Below are positions 24,259-35,377 of a stretch of DNA of 64,000 nt, piece by piece (the first letter of the stretch is position 1; the number at the start of each line of letters is the position of its first letter). Made by a program: the position numbers and the translations under genes. Under the pieces are notes generated by a model. That model saw nothing but the letters and a program-made list of their open reading frames with translations. It did not search any database and was not told the origin of the DNA. Source of the DNA: Stackebrandtia albiflava (lineage in GTDB: Bacteria; Actinomycetota; Actinomycetes; Mycobacteriales; Micromonosporaceae); NCBI RefSeq assembly GCF_007994225.1, contig NZ_VLLL01000005.1:1096081-1160080 (forward strand). The letters run 5' to 3'.

Positions 24259-24816
24259 TCAGGCGCTCTTGATCGCGGAGACGTCGAATTCCAGGGTGAT
24301 CTTCTCGGAGACCAGCACCCCGCCGGTCTCCAGCGCGGCGTTGAAGTTCACGCCGAAGTCACTGCGGTTGAGGGACGCCTTGCCCTCGAAGCCGACGCGC
24401 TGGTTGCCGTACGGGTCCTGGGAGGCACCGATGTACTCGAAGGCGATGGTGATCGGCTTGGTGACGCCCTTGATCGTCAGGTCACCCGTCATCTTGTAGT
24501 CGGTCTCGTCGATCTGCTCGACGCCGGTGGACTTGAAGGTGATGGTCGGGTAGGTGGGGGCGTCGAAGAAGTCGTTGTTGCGCAGGTGCGCGTCACGCTG
24601 TTCGTTGCGCGTGTCGACGCTGGCCACCTGGATCGTCACCTCGGCGGTGGAGTTGGCGGGGTTGTCGAAGTCGAGGCGGCCGGTCCCCTCGAACTCGGTG
24701 AATCCACCGCGGACCTTGGTCACCATGGCGTGGCGGGCGGTGAAGCCGAGCCGGCTGTGGGACGGGTCGAGCGTGTAGACGCCGGTCAGAGCGGGGTCGA
24801 GGATGGTCGAGGTCAT
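24259..24816 (-). CDS. YceI family protein (lipocalin-like isoprenoid-binding fold)
   Basis: 185 residues, the normal length for cytoplasmic YceI proteins. Family signatures: GVYTLDPSHSRLGFTARHAMVTKVRGGF at the N-terminus, SVDTRNEQRDAHLRNNDFFD in the middle, and MTGDLTIKGVTKPI. No signal peptide. The fold is a barrel that binds polyprenyl ligands; cellular role unclear. It is divergent from a MarR gene with shared palindromic operators, so it is the likely repressor target and would be induced by the MarR ligand. Confidence 0.93.
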   Translation of the reverse strand: MTSTILDPALTGVYTLDPSHSRLGFTARHAMVTKVRGGFTEFEGTGRLDFDNPANSTAEVTIQVASVDTRNEQRDAHLRNNDFFDAPTYPTITFKSTGVEQIDETDYKMTGDLTIKGVTKPITIAFEYIGASQDPYGNQRVGFEGKASLNRSDFGVNFNAALETGGVLVSEKITLEFDVSAIKSA

Positions 24817-24844
24817 GTGAGGTCACTCCCGTGGGATCGCGATA

Positions 24845-24891
24845 CTTGCTGATGCGTCAGCAAATATAGCAAATAATGCTGACGTGTCAAC
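24845..24891. promoter_or_regulatory. MarR operators between yceI and marR
   Basis: TTGCTGATGCGTCAGCAA (24845-24862) has perfect 7-bp arms around 4 bp. TGCTGACGTGTCAACA (24876-24891) is a second, imperfect copy. The AT-rich stretch between them (AAATATAGCAAATAAT) stands out against the surrounding GC and probably carries the divergent -10 boxes. Confidence 0.7.
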
Positions 24892-24910
24892 AACCCGGTA
24901 GGATCGACAC

Positions 24911-25381
24911 ATGACCGAACCCCGCTGGCTCGACGACCGGGAGCAGTGCGCGTGGCGCGCCTATCAACACATGCAACGGGACCTGGCCGCGGCCCTCGAA
25001 CGACAACTGACCCGGGACTCCGCCCTCTCCGGGGCCGACTACGAGCTGCTGGTCGTGCTGTCGGAGACCGAGGGGCACCGACTGCGCGCCAGGGAACTCC
25101 GCAACGCCGTCCGCTGGGACCGCAGCCGCCTCGCGCACCAGGTCCGCCGGATGGAGAACCGTGGACTGCTCCGCCGGACCGAATGCGAGACCGACGCGCG
25201 CGGCACCATGGTCGAGTTGACCGACGCCGGGCGGGCCGCCATCGAGGCCGCCGCCCCCGGACACGTCGAGACCGTCCGCCGGTACTTCGTCGACCTGCTC
25301 GACGCCGAGGAGACGGCGACGCTGCGCGCGGTGGCCGAGCGGGTCGTACGACGCATCCACGCCGATGACGAGGAATGCTGA
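24911..25381 (+). CDS. MarR family transcriptional regulator
   Basis: 156 residues with the MarR winged helix: LSGADYELLVVLSETEGHRLRARELRNAV, WDRSRLAHQVRRMENRGLLRR, then the wing DARGTMVELTDAGRAAI. The helices at both ends form the dimer interface. Likely represses itself and the divergent yceI through the two palindromes in the gap. Ligand unknown. Confidence 0.92.
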   Translation: MTEPRWLDDREQCAWRAYQHMQRDLAAALERQLTRDSALSGADYELLVVLSETEGHRLRARELRNAVRWDRSRLAHQVRRMENRGLLRRTECETDARGTMVELTDAGRAAIEAAAPGHVETVRRYFVDLLDAEETATLRAVAERVVRRIHADDEEC

Positions 25382-25798
25382 CCCCTCCCCCGTTCGGCGC
25401 GATCACACCGGCCCCCGCAGTCACTCCGCCTCACGTGTTCGGTCGGTAGGTCAACCCAAGGGCCACGCCCGGCTGGCCGAAGAGAGTGCGCGATTCGCCC
25501 TTCCGGCGACTGTTCACTTCCGCCACGGAGGCTTACAGTGGACTACAACCCGGTACCTCCCCCGGGACGACCAGCCGCAACCGGTCGGAGGCGATCACCC
25601 GCGACGCCTCGACAGCCGTAACACATAGACTTCATCACCAGGTTCGTCCGTGAGCCGGGCATCTCCCGGACGGACCGCCCTCACCGGCACGGTCCTCCAA
25701 CAGCGGGCCGGTGGGACATGGCCTGGGATGGAAGGGCTCGAGACCTTTCGTCCCAGGCCCTTTACGTGCCCGGGTGGCGGGCCGTACAGTCACCCCTC
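25382..25798 (+). other. 417-bp gene-free gap, possible small RNA with terminator
   Basis: No convincing protein is encoded here. It contains a promoter-like TTCACT-N15-TACAGT around 25512-25538, several short inverted repeats (for example CCGGGCATCTCCCGG near 25656), and a long hairpin at 25720-25759. This fits an untranslated RNA of about 220 nt, but no known RNA class was recognised. Confidence 0.35.
25720..25759 (+). terminator. Long hairpin upstream of the epimerase promoter
   Basis: GGCCTGGGA pairs with TCCCAGGCC with further pairing inside (GGAAGG with CCTTTC) and the loop GCTCGAGA. It is followed by CTTTACG. It lies before the epimerase -10 box, so it should end something upstream or act as an insulator. 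Confidence 0.6.
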
Positions 25799-26758
25799 AT
25801 GCGCATCCTGATCCTCGGCGGCACCTCCTTCGTCGGCCGCGCCATCGGTGAGGCCGCCCTCCGCCACGGCGCCCACCTCACCCTCTTCACCCGGGGCCGC
25901 ACCGGAACCGACCTGTTCCCCGAGGCGACCCGCCTGACCGGCGACCGCGACACCGACGACTACCGGTCGCTGCGCGAGGGCGAGTGGGACGCTGTCGTGG
26001 ACGTGAGCGGCTACGTGCCGCGCCACGTCGCGGGCGCCGTCGAGGCACTGGGCGACCGGGTCGGACGCCACGTCTTCATCTCCAGCCACGCCGTCTACCG
26101 CCGGGAGGGCGTCGAGGGTGAGTCCGACGAGTCCACGCCGCTGCGCCCCGAACGCCGCGACACCGAGGAACTGACCGAGGACACCTACGGCCCGCTCAAG
26201 GTCGCGTGCGAGTCCGACCTGCGGGCCGCCTACGGCGACCGGTCGAGCGTCGTCCGTTGCGGCCGGGTCGCGGGCCCGCACGACAACCAGGACGCGTTCA
26301 CGTACTGGGTGCGCCGCGCCTCGCTGGGCGGCCGGGTCGCACTGCCGGGTGTCCCGGAGCAACCGGTCCAGGTAGTCGACTCCCGAGACGTCGCCGAACT
26401 GGTGCTGCGGCTGATAGAGACCGGCCGGGGAGGCGCGTTCAACGCCAGCGGACCGGCCGAACCGACCACCCTCGGTGGCCTGATCCACACCTGCGCCGAG
26501 GCGGCCGGCACCGAGGTGGAGGTCGTACCGGTGCCCGTCGAGGCGGCGCCGTTCCTGTTCCCGCTGGTGCGCCGGGAGTCGATGTGGTCGACGCAACGCC
26601 GCAGCAGCGCCAGGGCCCGCGCCGCCGGGATGCCCGCGACACCGCTGGCGGTGACGGCGGCCGACGTCCTGGCGTGGGACCGCGAACGCGGCCTTCCACC
26701 GCTGGCACACGGTTTCACCGCCGAACAGGAGGCCGCGCTGCTGGCCGCCCACGCCTGA
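25799..26758 (+). CDS. NAD-dependent epimerase/dehydratase family protein
   Basis: 319 residues from the ATG at 25799 (MRILILGGTSFVG). Atypical SDR with the N-terminal GGTSFVGR NAD-binding motif, GDRDTDDYRSL (link to the adenosine ring) and VVDVSGYVPRHV. The strict YxxxK is replaced by TYGPLKVACE, where Y and K are kept. TACAGT 8 bp before the ATG suggests a leaderless mRNA. Substrate unknown, probably a nucleotide sugar or isoflavone-type ligand. Confidence 0.85.
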   Translation: MRILILGGTSFVGRAIGEAALRHGAHLTLFTRGRTGTDLFPEATRLTGDRDTDDYRSLREGEWDAVVDVSGYVPRHVAGAVEALGDRVGRHVFISSHAVYRREGVEGESDESTPLRPERRDTEELTEDTYGPLKVACESDLRAAYGDRSSVVRCGRVAGPHDNQDAFTYWVRRASLGGRVALPGVPEQPVQVVDSRDVAELVLRLIETGRGGAFNASGPAEPTTLGGLIHTCAEAAGTEVEVVPVPVEAAPFLFPLVRRESMWSTQRRSSARARAAGMPATPLAVTAADVLAWDRERGLPPLAHGFTAEQEAALLAAHA

Positions 26759-26793
26759 CGCGCCGACCGGGCCGGGTCCGTCCGAGGGACGCG

Positions 26794-27382
26794 TTAACCG
26801 CCTGGTCGGCGCCTCCGTCCTCCGGGATGTGCCCGGACGCGCCCGCCACTGGGCGCGGGTGATCTCGTACCAGACCTCACCGTGTTCGGTGCCGGGCAGC
26901 GGGTCGTCGAACTCCTCGTGGAAGGTGCGGACGTACCGCAGCCCGCACTTCTCCATCACCCGCCGGGACGCCCGGTTGACCGACATGGTCTGCGCGGTGA
27001 CCCGGTCGGCCGCCAGGTCCGTGAACGCCAGATCCACCAGCGCCGTCCCGCCCTCGGTCGCCAACCCACCGCCCCAGGCGTCGCGGCGCAACCGGTAACC
27101 CAGGCTCGGTGACGCGAGGTCGTCCCCGTCGGGACGCAGCCCGAACCAGCCGACGAACCGGCCGGTGTGGTCCTCGACCACGAGACGGCCGTGCCCCGGC
27201 CGGCGACGGTGCTCCGCGATCAGCTCCTCGATCTCGGCGGCGACCGCCTCCCGGGACGGCGGACGCCGATCCAGGTACCGCATGACTCCGGGATCGGCGT
27301 TCAAGGCGACGCACCGGTCCACGTCGTCGCGGGTGATGGGCCGAAGCGTCAGCCGGGCGGTACACAGTCGGAGATCGTCCAC
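26794..27382 (-). CDS. GNAT family N-acetyltransferase whose reading frame lacks its natural stop
   Basis: About 185 residues show the RimJ/RimL-type GNAT pattern: LCTARLTLRPITRDDVDRCV, GYRLRRDAWGGGLATEGG (acetyl-CoA loop) and SVNRASRRVMEKCGLRYVRTF. It should transfer acetyl from acetyl-CoA to an amine or protein N-terminus. Homology-like sequence ends near ITRAQWRARPG, yet the frame stays open for another 340 codons, antisense through the whole epimerase gene, to 25790. A TAA at 26796-26794 is out of frame by one base. I end the feature at that TAA; a small frameshift near the 3' end, or a genuine run-on product, would both explain it. Confidence 0.6.
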
Positions 27383-27460
27383 GCCGGGAGGCTATCGGCG
27401 CCCCGACCGGGCCGCCACCGCGTTTCACCACGGCGCGGCGTCGGCACGACCGTCGCAAAG

Positions 27461-27493
27461 GGAAACCCCAGGCCGGTTCCGGCCTGGGGTTCC
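27461..27493 (-). terminator. Terminator of tRNA-Gly
   Basis: GGAAACCCCAGGCC (27461-27474) pairs with GGCCTGGGGTTCC (27481-27493) with one bulged A, directly 3' of the tRNA on the minus strand. It is followed on that strand by CCCTTTG. Confidence 0.75.
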
Positions 27494-27497
27494 GTCG

Positions 27498-27571
27498 TGG
27501 AGCGGATGACGGGAATCGAACCCGCGTAATCAGTTTGGAAGACTGAGGCTCTACCATTGAGCTACATCCGC
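27498..27571 (-). tRNA. tRNA-Gly (anticodon UCC)
   Basis: The minus strand gives a full cloverleaf: acceptor GCGGATG...CATCCGC, D-arm AGCTCAATGGTAGAGC, anticodon loop CTTCCAA (anticodon TCC), and T-arm GGGTTCGATTCCC. The discriminator is T and CCA is encoded at 27500-27498. Length 71 nt plus CCA, as expected for tRNA-Gly. Confidence 0.97.
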
Positions 27572-27636
27572 CTTGCCGTCGCGAGACGGCGGTATACAGA
27601 TTAACCGGCCCGTCACGGCCGCCGCCACCGGGTATG

Positions 27637-28161
27637 TCACTCCGCCGCACTCTTGAGCTCCGTCATGGTGAACAGCGCGGTCAGGTCCACCCCCTCGGCG
27701 GCCAACGCGGCCTGGCCACCGGCCTGTCGGTCGATGACGCACAATGCCCGCGCCACCGTCGCGCCCTCGTCTCGCAACTGTCCCGCCGAGGCCGCCACCT
27801 GGCCTCCCGACGTCACGACGTCCTCGACTATCAGCAGCCGCCGCCCCGCGACGTCACCGCCCTCGGCCAGTCGCCGGGTGCCGTAGGTCTTGGCGGTCTT
27901 GCGGACGAACACCGCCGGGATCCCCGTCACCCGCGACAGCGCGACCGCGATCGGCACACCGCCCAGTTCCAGTCCGGCGAGAGCGTCGACCCCGTCGCCC
28001 ACCAGCGGCGCCAGCGCCTCGGCGATGTCGTGGAGGAGCACCGGGTCGGACTCGAACCGGTACTTGTCGAAGTACTCGGCGGCCACCGCGCCCGAGCGCA
28101 GTGTGAACTCACCGGTCAGGTGTGCGGTGCGGAAGATACGGGCGGCCAGCGATGCGGACAT
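27637..28161 (-). CDS. pyrE: Orotate phosphoribosyltransferase
   Basis: 174 residues. The PRPP-binding motif LLIVEDVVTSGGQV is intact, with the upstream FVRKTAKTYGTRR loop (catalytic lysine region) and LAGLELGGVPIAVAL. It converts orotate and PRPP to orotidine 5'-phosphate in pyrimidine synthesis. The gene stands alone here, apart from the other pyr genes, as in many actinomycetes. It is the first gene upstream of tRNA-Gly on this strand. Confidence 0.95.
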   Translation of the reverse strand: MSASLAARIFRTAHLTGEFTLRSGAVAAEYFDKYRFESDPVLLHDIAEALAPLVGDGVDALAGLELGGVPIAVALSRVTGIPAVFVRKTAKTYGTRRLAEGGDVAGRRLLIVEDVVTSGGQVAASAGQLRDEGATVARALCVIDRQAGGQAALAAEGVDLTALFTMTELKSAAE

Positions 28162-28200
28162 GACCGTTGAGGTTAGCCGGTCGGGGGCCGGATACGCCGC

Positions 28201-28231
28201 CGGGCGACCCGCCGTCGTGGCGGGTCGCCCG
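28201..28231 (-). terminator. Terminator after the dioxygenase gene
   Basis: 13-bp perfect stem CGGGCGACCCGCC (28201-28213) with 28219-28231, loop GTCGT, 25 bp beyond the stop codon on the minus strand. Confidence 0.75.
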
Positions 28232-28255
28232 GGGATGGTGCGCGTCGGGACCGGG

Positions 28256-29131
28256 TCACGCCTTCAGCGGCGGGTTGTCCGGGTTGAAGAGGTCGCGCTC
28301 GGCCAGCCAGTTGTACAGCGGCACGTCCTTGGGGTAGTGGCCCCACTGGTGGTCGCCGTCGCCGTTCCCGAACGCGCCCAGCAGCTGCTTCTGGACGTCG
28401 TCGAGGTCGTTCCACCACGGCTGGTTCGGCAGGTCGGCGACCTCGTCGCGGATGTGGATCCAGCGCGGCAGGTAGCCGAGGAAGACCACCTTGCGCGTGA
28501 AGTCGGAGTAGTTGTTCGACCGGGCGTGCCAGATGCGGCGGTCGAAGAAGATCGCGTCACCGGGTTCGGCGGTGACCTCGATGGCGCCCTCGGGGTCGGG
28601 CCACTCCATGTTGCGGTTCGGCGGCCCCTGGATCCAGTTGGTCAGGTGGCTGCCCGGGACGACCTTGAGGTTGCCGCGGCCGGGTTCGGACACGTCCGAC
28701 AGCCAGTAGGCCACCTTCACCGAGACGCGGGGGCGCGGGTCGGTCTCCAGTTCGCGGTTCTGGCGTCCGCCGTCCTGGTGCCATTCGAAGCGCGGCGGCT
28801 TCTGGACCCGGATCGGGGGGTGGACGTCGAAATGCGAGTGGTAAATGTGGATGTTCCATCCGATCATTTCCCAGACGAACGGAAACGTCTTCGGGTGGTT
28901 GATCAGACCCGCCAATTCGTGGCAGTTGGTGACAGCGCTGAGCTTGTGCAGCGAGCCGTCGATTCCGAGGTTTCCGGCCGCCTTCTCACGGTCGTACGCC
29001 CGGTCGATCGCGGCGCTGTAGTGCGCCACCTCATCGGGGTTCAGAACGCCTTTGAGCATGATGTACCCGTCGCGCTCGAAAGCCTCGCGCTGTTCGGGAG
29101 TCATCCTCACATCTTGTGTCAGCGTACTCAC
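28256..29131 (-). CDS. Phytanoyl-CoA dioxygenase family Fe(II)/2-oxoglutarate oxygenase
   Basis: 291 residues. The facial triad is visible: H-x-D in FEWHQDGGRQNRE and the distal His in FFDRRIWHARSNNYSD, whose downstream Arg (about TRKVVF) would bind 2-oxoglutarate. N-terminal EAFERDGYIMLKGVLNPDEV is the usual PhyH start. Such enzymes hydroxylate small molecules including ectoine and natural products; no ectoine genes are adjacent, so the substrate is open. Codon use at its 5' end (GAATTC-poor, more A/T third bases at 28860-29230) is slightly atypical for the window. Confidence 0.88.
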   Translation of the reverse strand: MSTLTQDVRMTPEQREAFERDGYIMLKGVLNPDEVAHYSAAIDRAYDREKAAGNLGIDGSLHKLSAVTNCHELAGLINHPKTFPFVWEMIGWNIHIYHSHFDVHPPIRVQKPPRFEWHQDGGRQNRELETDPRPRVSVKVAYWLSDVSEPGRGNLKVVPGSHLTNWIQGPPNRNMEWPDPEGAIEVTAEPGDAIFFDRRIWHARSNNYSDFTRKVVFLGYLPRWIHIRDEVADLPNQPWWNDLDDVQKQLLGAFGNGDGDHQWGHYPKDVPLYNWLAERDLFNPDNPPLKA

Positions 29132-29253
29132 GCTTTGTGCCTTCCGGGAGGGGATGTCCGGTGAATAGACCGCGGAAATGCGATTCTACGTTGCCTCGTG
29201 AAGCCACCGGTTCTCGGTGATTCATACCACGTCACGGCGTGTCGCCGAAACGG

Positions 29254-30843
29254 TCACAACAGGTTCTTCAACCAATTGATCGCATTGGCGATGAATGCGA
29301 CATTGCTGAGGAAACCGATACCGGTGACGACCAGGAATACACCGGCCGCCAAATGCGACAGACGGGCCGTTCTACGGTTTCGTTTGAACAATCGCACCAA
29401 CACGAGAGTGCCGACGAGACGCGCCATCGCGAACACCGCCCCCGCCACGACGAGCACGAGGACGAAGTACAGCACCAGCGGCAACATGTTGTCCCGTTGG
29501 TTGGCGAACGCCCACACACCCCAGCAGATGAACGCGAACACCGCGCCGACGATGGAGAACTCACCGCCGCCGGACAGGGCCGCCAGCTTGCCGTCGGGGC
29601 CGCGCCACGGCCTGCGCGGCTCGGCGGGCCGCTGTGGGGCCGGCTCGTGCACGGTGGTGGCCGGTTCGGCGCGCGGCCGGGTCGGCACCGCCACGCCACG
29701 CCCGTACCGGTTCCCGGGTGGGGCGGCGGGCGAGACCGAGGCGGTCGCCATGATCGTCGCGGTGCGGGGGGTGGCGTCGGCCGAGGCGGCGCCGCCCAGT
29801 CGCATCGTCTGCGGAAGTCGACCGGTCGCCGCGAGCAGATCCGGTGCGGTGGCGGGTTCGCGGTGGTCGGGGGCCGGCGGCCGCCGGGTCGCCGCGCTGG
29901 GTGCGCCGCCCCAGTCCACGCCGATGTCGGGGGTGTCGGCGGCACGCATCAGCGTCGCCAGCTCTCCGATCCAGTGGTCCAGGTGCGAGGTCGGCGGCCG
30001 GTCCCGCGGGTCGTCGGACAACGGGGCGAGCAGGTGGTCGCGCAGCCGGGGGTTGGCCTCCACGACCGGATGCCGCCGCAACGCGGACACGCTCGGGGAG
30101 TCGCCGGTGGCGGACTCGATGCGCGGCTGCGTCCCGGTCACCAGGTAGAACGCGACGGCGCCGAAGCCGTGGACGTCGTAGGACGGCCCCACCCGTCCGG
30201 CGCGGGCCTCCGGCCCGGCCGCCTCGGGTGTGTAGGAGATGGTCGTCATGTGCGTCGGCTGCGAGTAACGGGCACCGGTGAAGTCGATGACCCGGGCCTC
30301 ACCCGACGGCATGACGATCACATTGGACGGTTTGATGTCCATGTGGAGGGCCGGGTGGATGTCGGGCGAGTTCGGGCGGTGCATGGCGTCCAGCACCCCC
30401 GCGATCGTCCGCAGCACCGAGATCGCCTGCACCCGCGGGTGCGAGGGGTTCCGCAGCAGTTGCTTGAGGTCGCTGCCCGGCAGGTACTCCAACACCTGGT
30501 ACGGGACCAGGTTGGTGGCGGCGGGGGCGTCCGGCCGGTGCGGCGGCGGCCCGTAGAACGCGTCGATGCGGCGGCAGATCCCCGTGACGCCCCGGCTGTC
30601 CAGGTCCATGTGGACGGCGTCGCCCTTGTCCCACGAACGGTACTGGGCCTCCAGCGGCCGCTGCCGGTCCGGCCGGAACACCTTCAGGCTGACCGGCGCC
30701 GAGGAGATGCCCCCCGACTGCCGGACCGCCTTGTACACGTCCGCCTGACCGCCCGAACCCAGCCGCGACAGCAGCCGGAAACTCTTGCTCGACTCCGGGA
30801 GCGGATCGGCCGGACCGCACACGAGGTCCAGGGTTTCCGCCAT
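29254..30843 (-). CDS. Membrane-anchored Ser/Thr protein kinase-like protein
   Basis: 529 residues from MAETLDL at 30841-30843, with GGGAGG 4 bp upstream. The kinase domain (about 20-310) has the glycine loop GSGGQADV (29-36), the lysine of VSLKVF (K54), a catalytic loop HMDIKPSN (H167, D169) and a metal loop DFTGA in place of DFG (D187). A proline/alanine-rich linker (320-420) leads to three or four C-terminal membrane helices with a basic loop (RLFKRNRRTAR). It should phosphorylate proteins at the inner membrane face; activity is uncertain because of DFT. Substrate unknown. Confidence 0.82.
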   Translation of the reverse strand: MAETLDLVCGPADPLPESSKSFRLLSRLGSGGQADVYKAVRQSGGISSAPVSLKVFRPDRQRPLEAQYRSWDKGDAVHMDLDSRGVTGICRRIDAFYGPPPHRPDAPAATNLVPYQVLEYLPGSDLKQLLRNPSHPRVQAISVLRTIAGVLDAMHRPNSPDIHPALHMDIKPSNVIVMPSGEARVIDFTGARYSQPTHMTTISYTPEAAGPEARAGRVGPSYDVHGFGAVAFYLVTGTQPRIESATGDSPSVSALRRHPVVEANPRLRDHLLAPLSDDPRDRPPTSHLDHWIGELATLMRAADTPDIGVDWGGAPSAATRRPPAPDHREPATAPDLLAATGRLPQTMRLGGAASADATPRTATIMATASVSPAAPPGNRYGRGVAVPTRPRAEPATTVHEPAPQRPAEPRRPWRGPDGKLAALSGGGEFSIVGAVFAFICWGVWAFANQRDNMLPLVLYFVLVLVVAGAVFAMARLVGTLVLVRLFKRNRRTARLSHLAAGVFLVVTGIGFLSNVAFIANAINWLKNLL

Positions 30844-30991
30844 GCTGCCTCCCACTGCGCCGATCGTCCGGACATCAAGACTAGCCCCGGCGGGCCAACA
30901 CGAACCGGGACGAACCGGCGCGGACCGTCCGACCCGCCCATACCTCCCGGACGCCCGGGACCGGCACGGCGGGTGACCGGCGCACCGGTGG

Positions 30992-31474
30992 TCAGTCGTT
31001 CAGCGGCGGCAACTCCCCGGTCCGCTCGTATTCGGTGAGTTGCCCGATGCGCCGCGCGTGACGCTTCTCGCCCGAGAACGGCACGGCGAGAAACTCCGTC
31101 ACGATCGCTACGGCCTCCGCCTCGGAGTGCATCCGCGCGCCGACACCGATCAGGTTGGCGTCGTTGTGCTCCCGCGCCAGCCGGGCGGTCTCGGGGCTCC
31201 ACGCCAACGCCGCCCGGGCGCCGGGCACCTTGTTGGCGGCGATCTGCTCGCCGTTGCCGGAGCCGCCCATCACGACGCCGAGACTGCCGGGATCGGCGAC
31301 CACCGCGGCGGCGGTCGCCAGGCAGTACGGCGGGTAGTCGTCTTGGGCGTCGAACGCGTGCGGACCGATGTCTACGACGTCGTGCCCCTGCGACGCCAGG
31401 TGGCGCGCCAACGCTCCCTTGAGCTCGTATCCGGCGTGATCACTGCCGAGGTAGACCCGCATGCCGGACATCAT
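30992..31474 (-). CDS. rpiB: Ribose-5-phosphate isomerase B
   Basis: 160 residues from the ATG at 31472-31474, whose bases overlap the upstream stop codon (ATGA), so the two genes are coupled. RpiB signatures: VYLGSDHAGYELKGAL and VMGGSGNGEQIAANKVPGA. The loop carries Glu rather than the Cys of E. coli RpiB, as in the mycobacterial enzymes, where the acidic residue is the catalytic base. Interconverts ribose 5-phosphate and ribulose 5-phosphate in the pentose phosphate pathway. Confidence 0.93.
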   Translation of the reverse strand: MMSGMRVYLGSDHAGYELKGALARHLASQGHDVVDIGPHAFDAQDDYPPYCLATAAAVVADPGSLGVVMGGSGNGEQIAANKVPGARAALAWSPETARLAREHNDANLIGVGARMHSEAEAVAIVTEFLAVPFSGEKRHARRIGQLTEYERTGELPPLND

Positions 31475-32667
31475 CGCAGGTCCGCGAGGACCAGGCCCGC
31501 CCGGGCTTTGGGTGTGAACCAGGTGCTCTTGCGGGGCAGCTTGAGCCGTTCGAGGTTCACAAAGATGAAGTCCTCCACCGACACCGGTGCGATGAGGACG
31601 GCCGCGACCGCCCCACCGGAGTCGACCTGTTCCGCCAGCCAGCCCGGCGGATAGTCGCCTCCGACGTAGGTGATGCGGGGGTCGCCGGCGTCCATCGCCA
31701 GCACCTCCCGGAACACCACGGCCTCGACACGGGCGTGATCGAGCCGGTCCACGACGGTGCCGGTCCCCTCGGGAAGCCGCACCGCGTAGGTGGTGCCCTC
31801 GGTGTACAGGTGGACGACTCCCGGCTCGGCGGGGGTGTCCAGCGGCCCGGACACGGTGGTCACCGTGGCACCGCGGCGGGTCAACGCGTCGGCCAGCTCG
31901 CCACCGGTGATCGGCATCCGGTTCAGCAACCGGTGGTACGGCTGGATAGTCACGGACTCGGGGGTGGTCACGACCGCCAGGAAACGCGGCAGCCCGCCGA
32001 CCTGCGCCGCCAGCGAACGGTGGTTGCCGTCGGCGACGATCAGCTCGCCACCGCCCGCCAACTCGCACAACCGGTCCTGCTGCGGCCCGGCCGGGACCGG
32101 CCAGATCTCGTGGCGGCGGCCCTGCGGGTCGACGTCGGTCACGGCGGGCGGTCCCGCGCACGCCTCGGTCAGCGCCGCCTGCAGTTCCTCCACCTTGGCG
32201 TTCTGCACCAGCAGCACCGGCGACAACAGGTGGCCGAGCCGTTCGTTGAGGGCGGCGCGCTGCCGCACCTTCTCGATGAACACGTCCTCGTTGCGGATGA
32301 CGCGCCCGGGCTCCTCCGCGGAGGTGGAGATCTCGTCGGTGTCGACCATGCAGAACAGCCCGTACGCGGTGTGTCCGTCGTCACCGCTGATGCGGTACGC
32401 GACCACCACCTGTGACGCGGGGGCGAACCGGCCCGTCTCCTGGAGCGCGGAGAGCCGCTCGACGGCGGCGGGCAGCGCCGCGGTGAAGTCGAGGCCGGCG
32501 GCGCGGGCCTCCGGTGTGCGGTCGGGCATCTCCACGGCCAGCATGGACGTGGGATTGGCCTCGATGATGCGCGTGATCTTCGACTCGTCGGCGAACTCGT
32601 CGTAGTTCTGCGCGCCGGTGCCTCCGGTGGACAACCAGGCCTGTTCTATCGGGTGTGCTGCGGTCAC
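31471..32667 (-). CDS. DUF1015 family protein
   Basis: 398 residues from the GTG at 32665-32667 (VTAAHPIEQAW). Family features: QNYDEFADESKITRIIEANPTSMLAVEMP, DGHTAYGLFCMVD, and ELIVADGNHRSLAAQ, the conserved DGHHR-like segment. Widespread in bacteria, biochemical role not established to my knowledge; HTF-type motifs suggest a serine/phosphoserine-related enzyme but that is uncertain. TACTCT just upstream of the GTG hints at a leaderless transcript. It is the first gene of an operon with rpiB and divergent from pepN. Confidence 0.85.
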   Translation of the reverse strand: MTAAHPIEQAWLSTGGTGAQNYDEFADESKITRIIEANPTSMLAVEMPDRTPEARAAGLDFTAALPAAVERLSALQETGRFAPASQVVVAYRISGDDGHTAYGLFCMVDTDEISTSAEEPGRVIRNEDVFIEKVRQRAALNERLGHLLSPVLLVQNAKVEELQAALTEACAGPPAVTDVDPQGRRHEIWPVPAGPQQDRLCELAGGGELIVADGNHRSLAAQVGGLPRFLAVVTTPESVTIQPYHRLLNRMPITGGELADALTRRGATVTTVSGPLDTPAEPGVVHLYTEGTTYAVRLPEGTGTVVDRLDHARVEAVVFREVLAMDAGDPRITYVGGDYPPGWLAEQVDSGGAVAAVLIAPVSVEDFIFVNLERLKLPRKSTWFTPKARAGLVLADLR

Positions 32668-32776
32668 CGCTAGAGAGTAACCAAGTCCGATACCCGGCCG
32701 GGCAACCCCGCGTCTGACCACCCGACATGCCACACTCGGCAGACAGCCAAACACGATTACCCAAGGGAGCTGCACC

Positions 32777-35314
<2,538 letters not shown>

Positions 35315-35330
35315 CCGGCCGGAACACGGC

Positions 35331-35361
35331 GGCGGGGCCGGGCGACACGCCCGGCCCCGCC
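35331..35361. terminator. Bidirectional terminator between pepN and the DUF4143 ATPase
   Basis: 14-bp perfect stem (GGCGGGGCCGGGCG at 35331-35344 with 35348-35361), 3-base loop. It lies 16 bp from each of the two convergent stop codons and is followed by GTTCCGTTC. Confidence 0.8.
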
Positions 35362-35377
35362 GTTCCGTTCACCCCGG

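Noticed and set aside
25720-25759. Hairpin as epimerase riboswitch
   Set aside because: The epimerase promoter box and start lie after the hairpin, so it is not in that mRNA.
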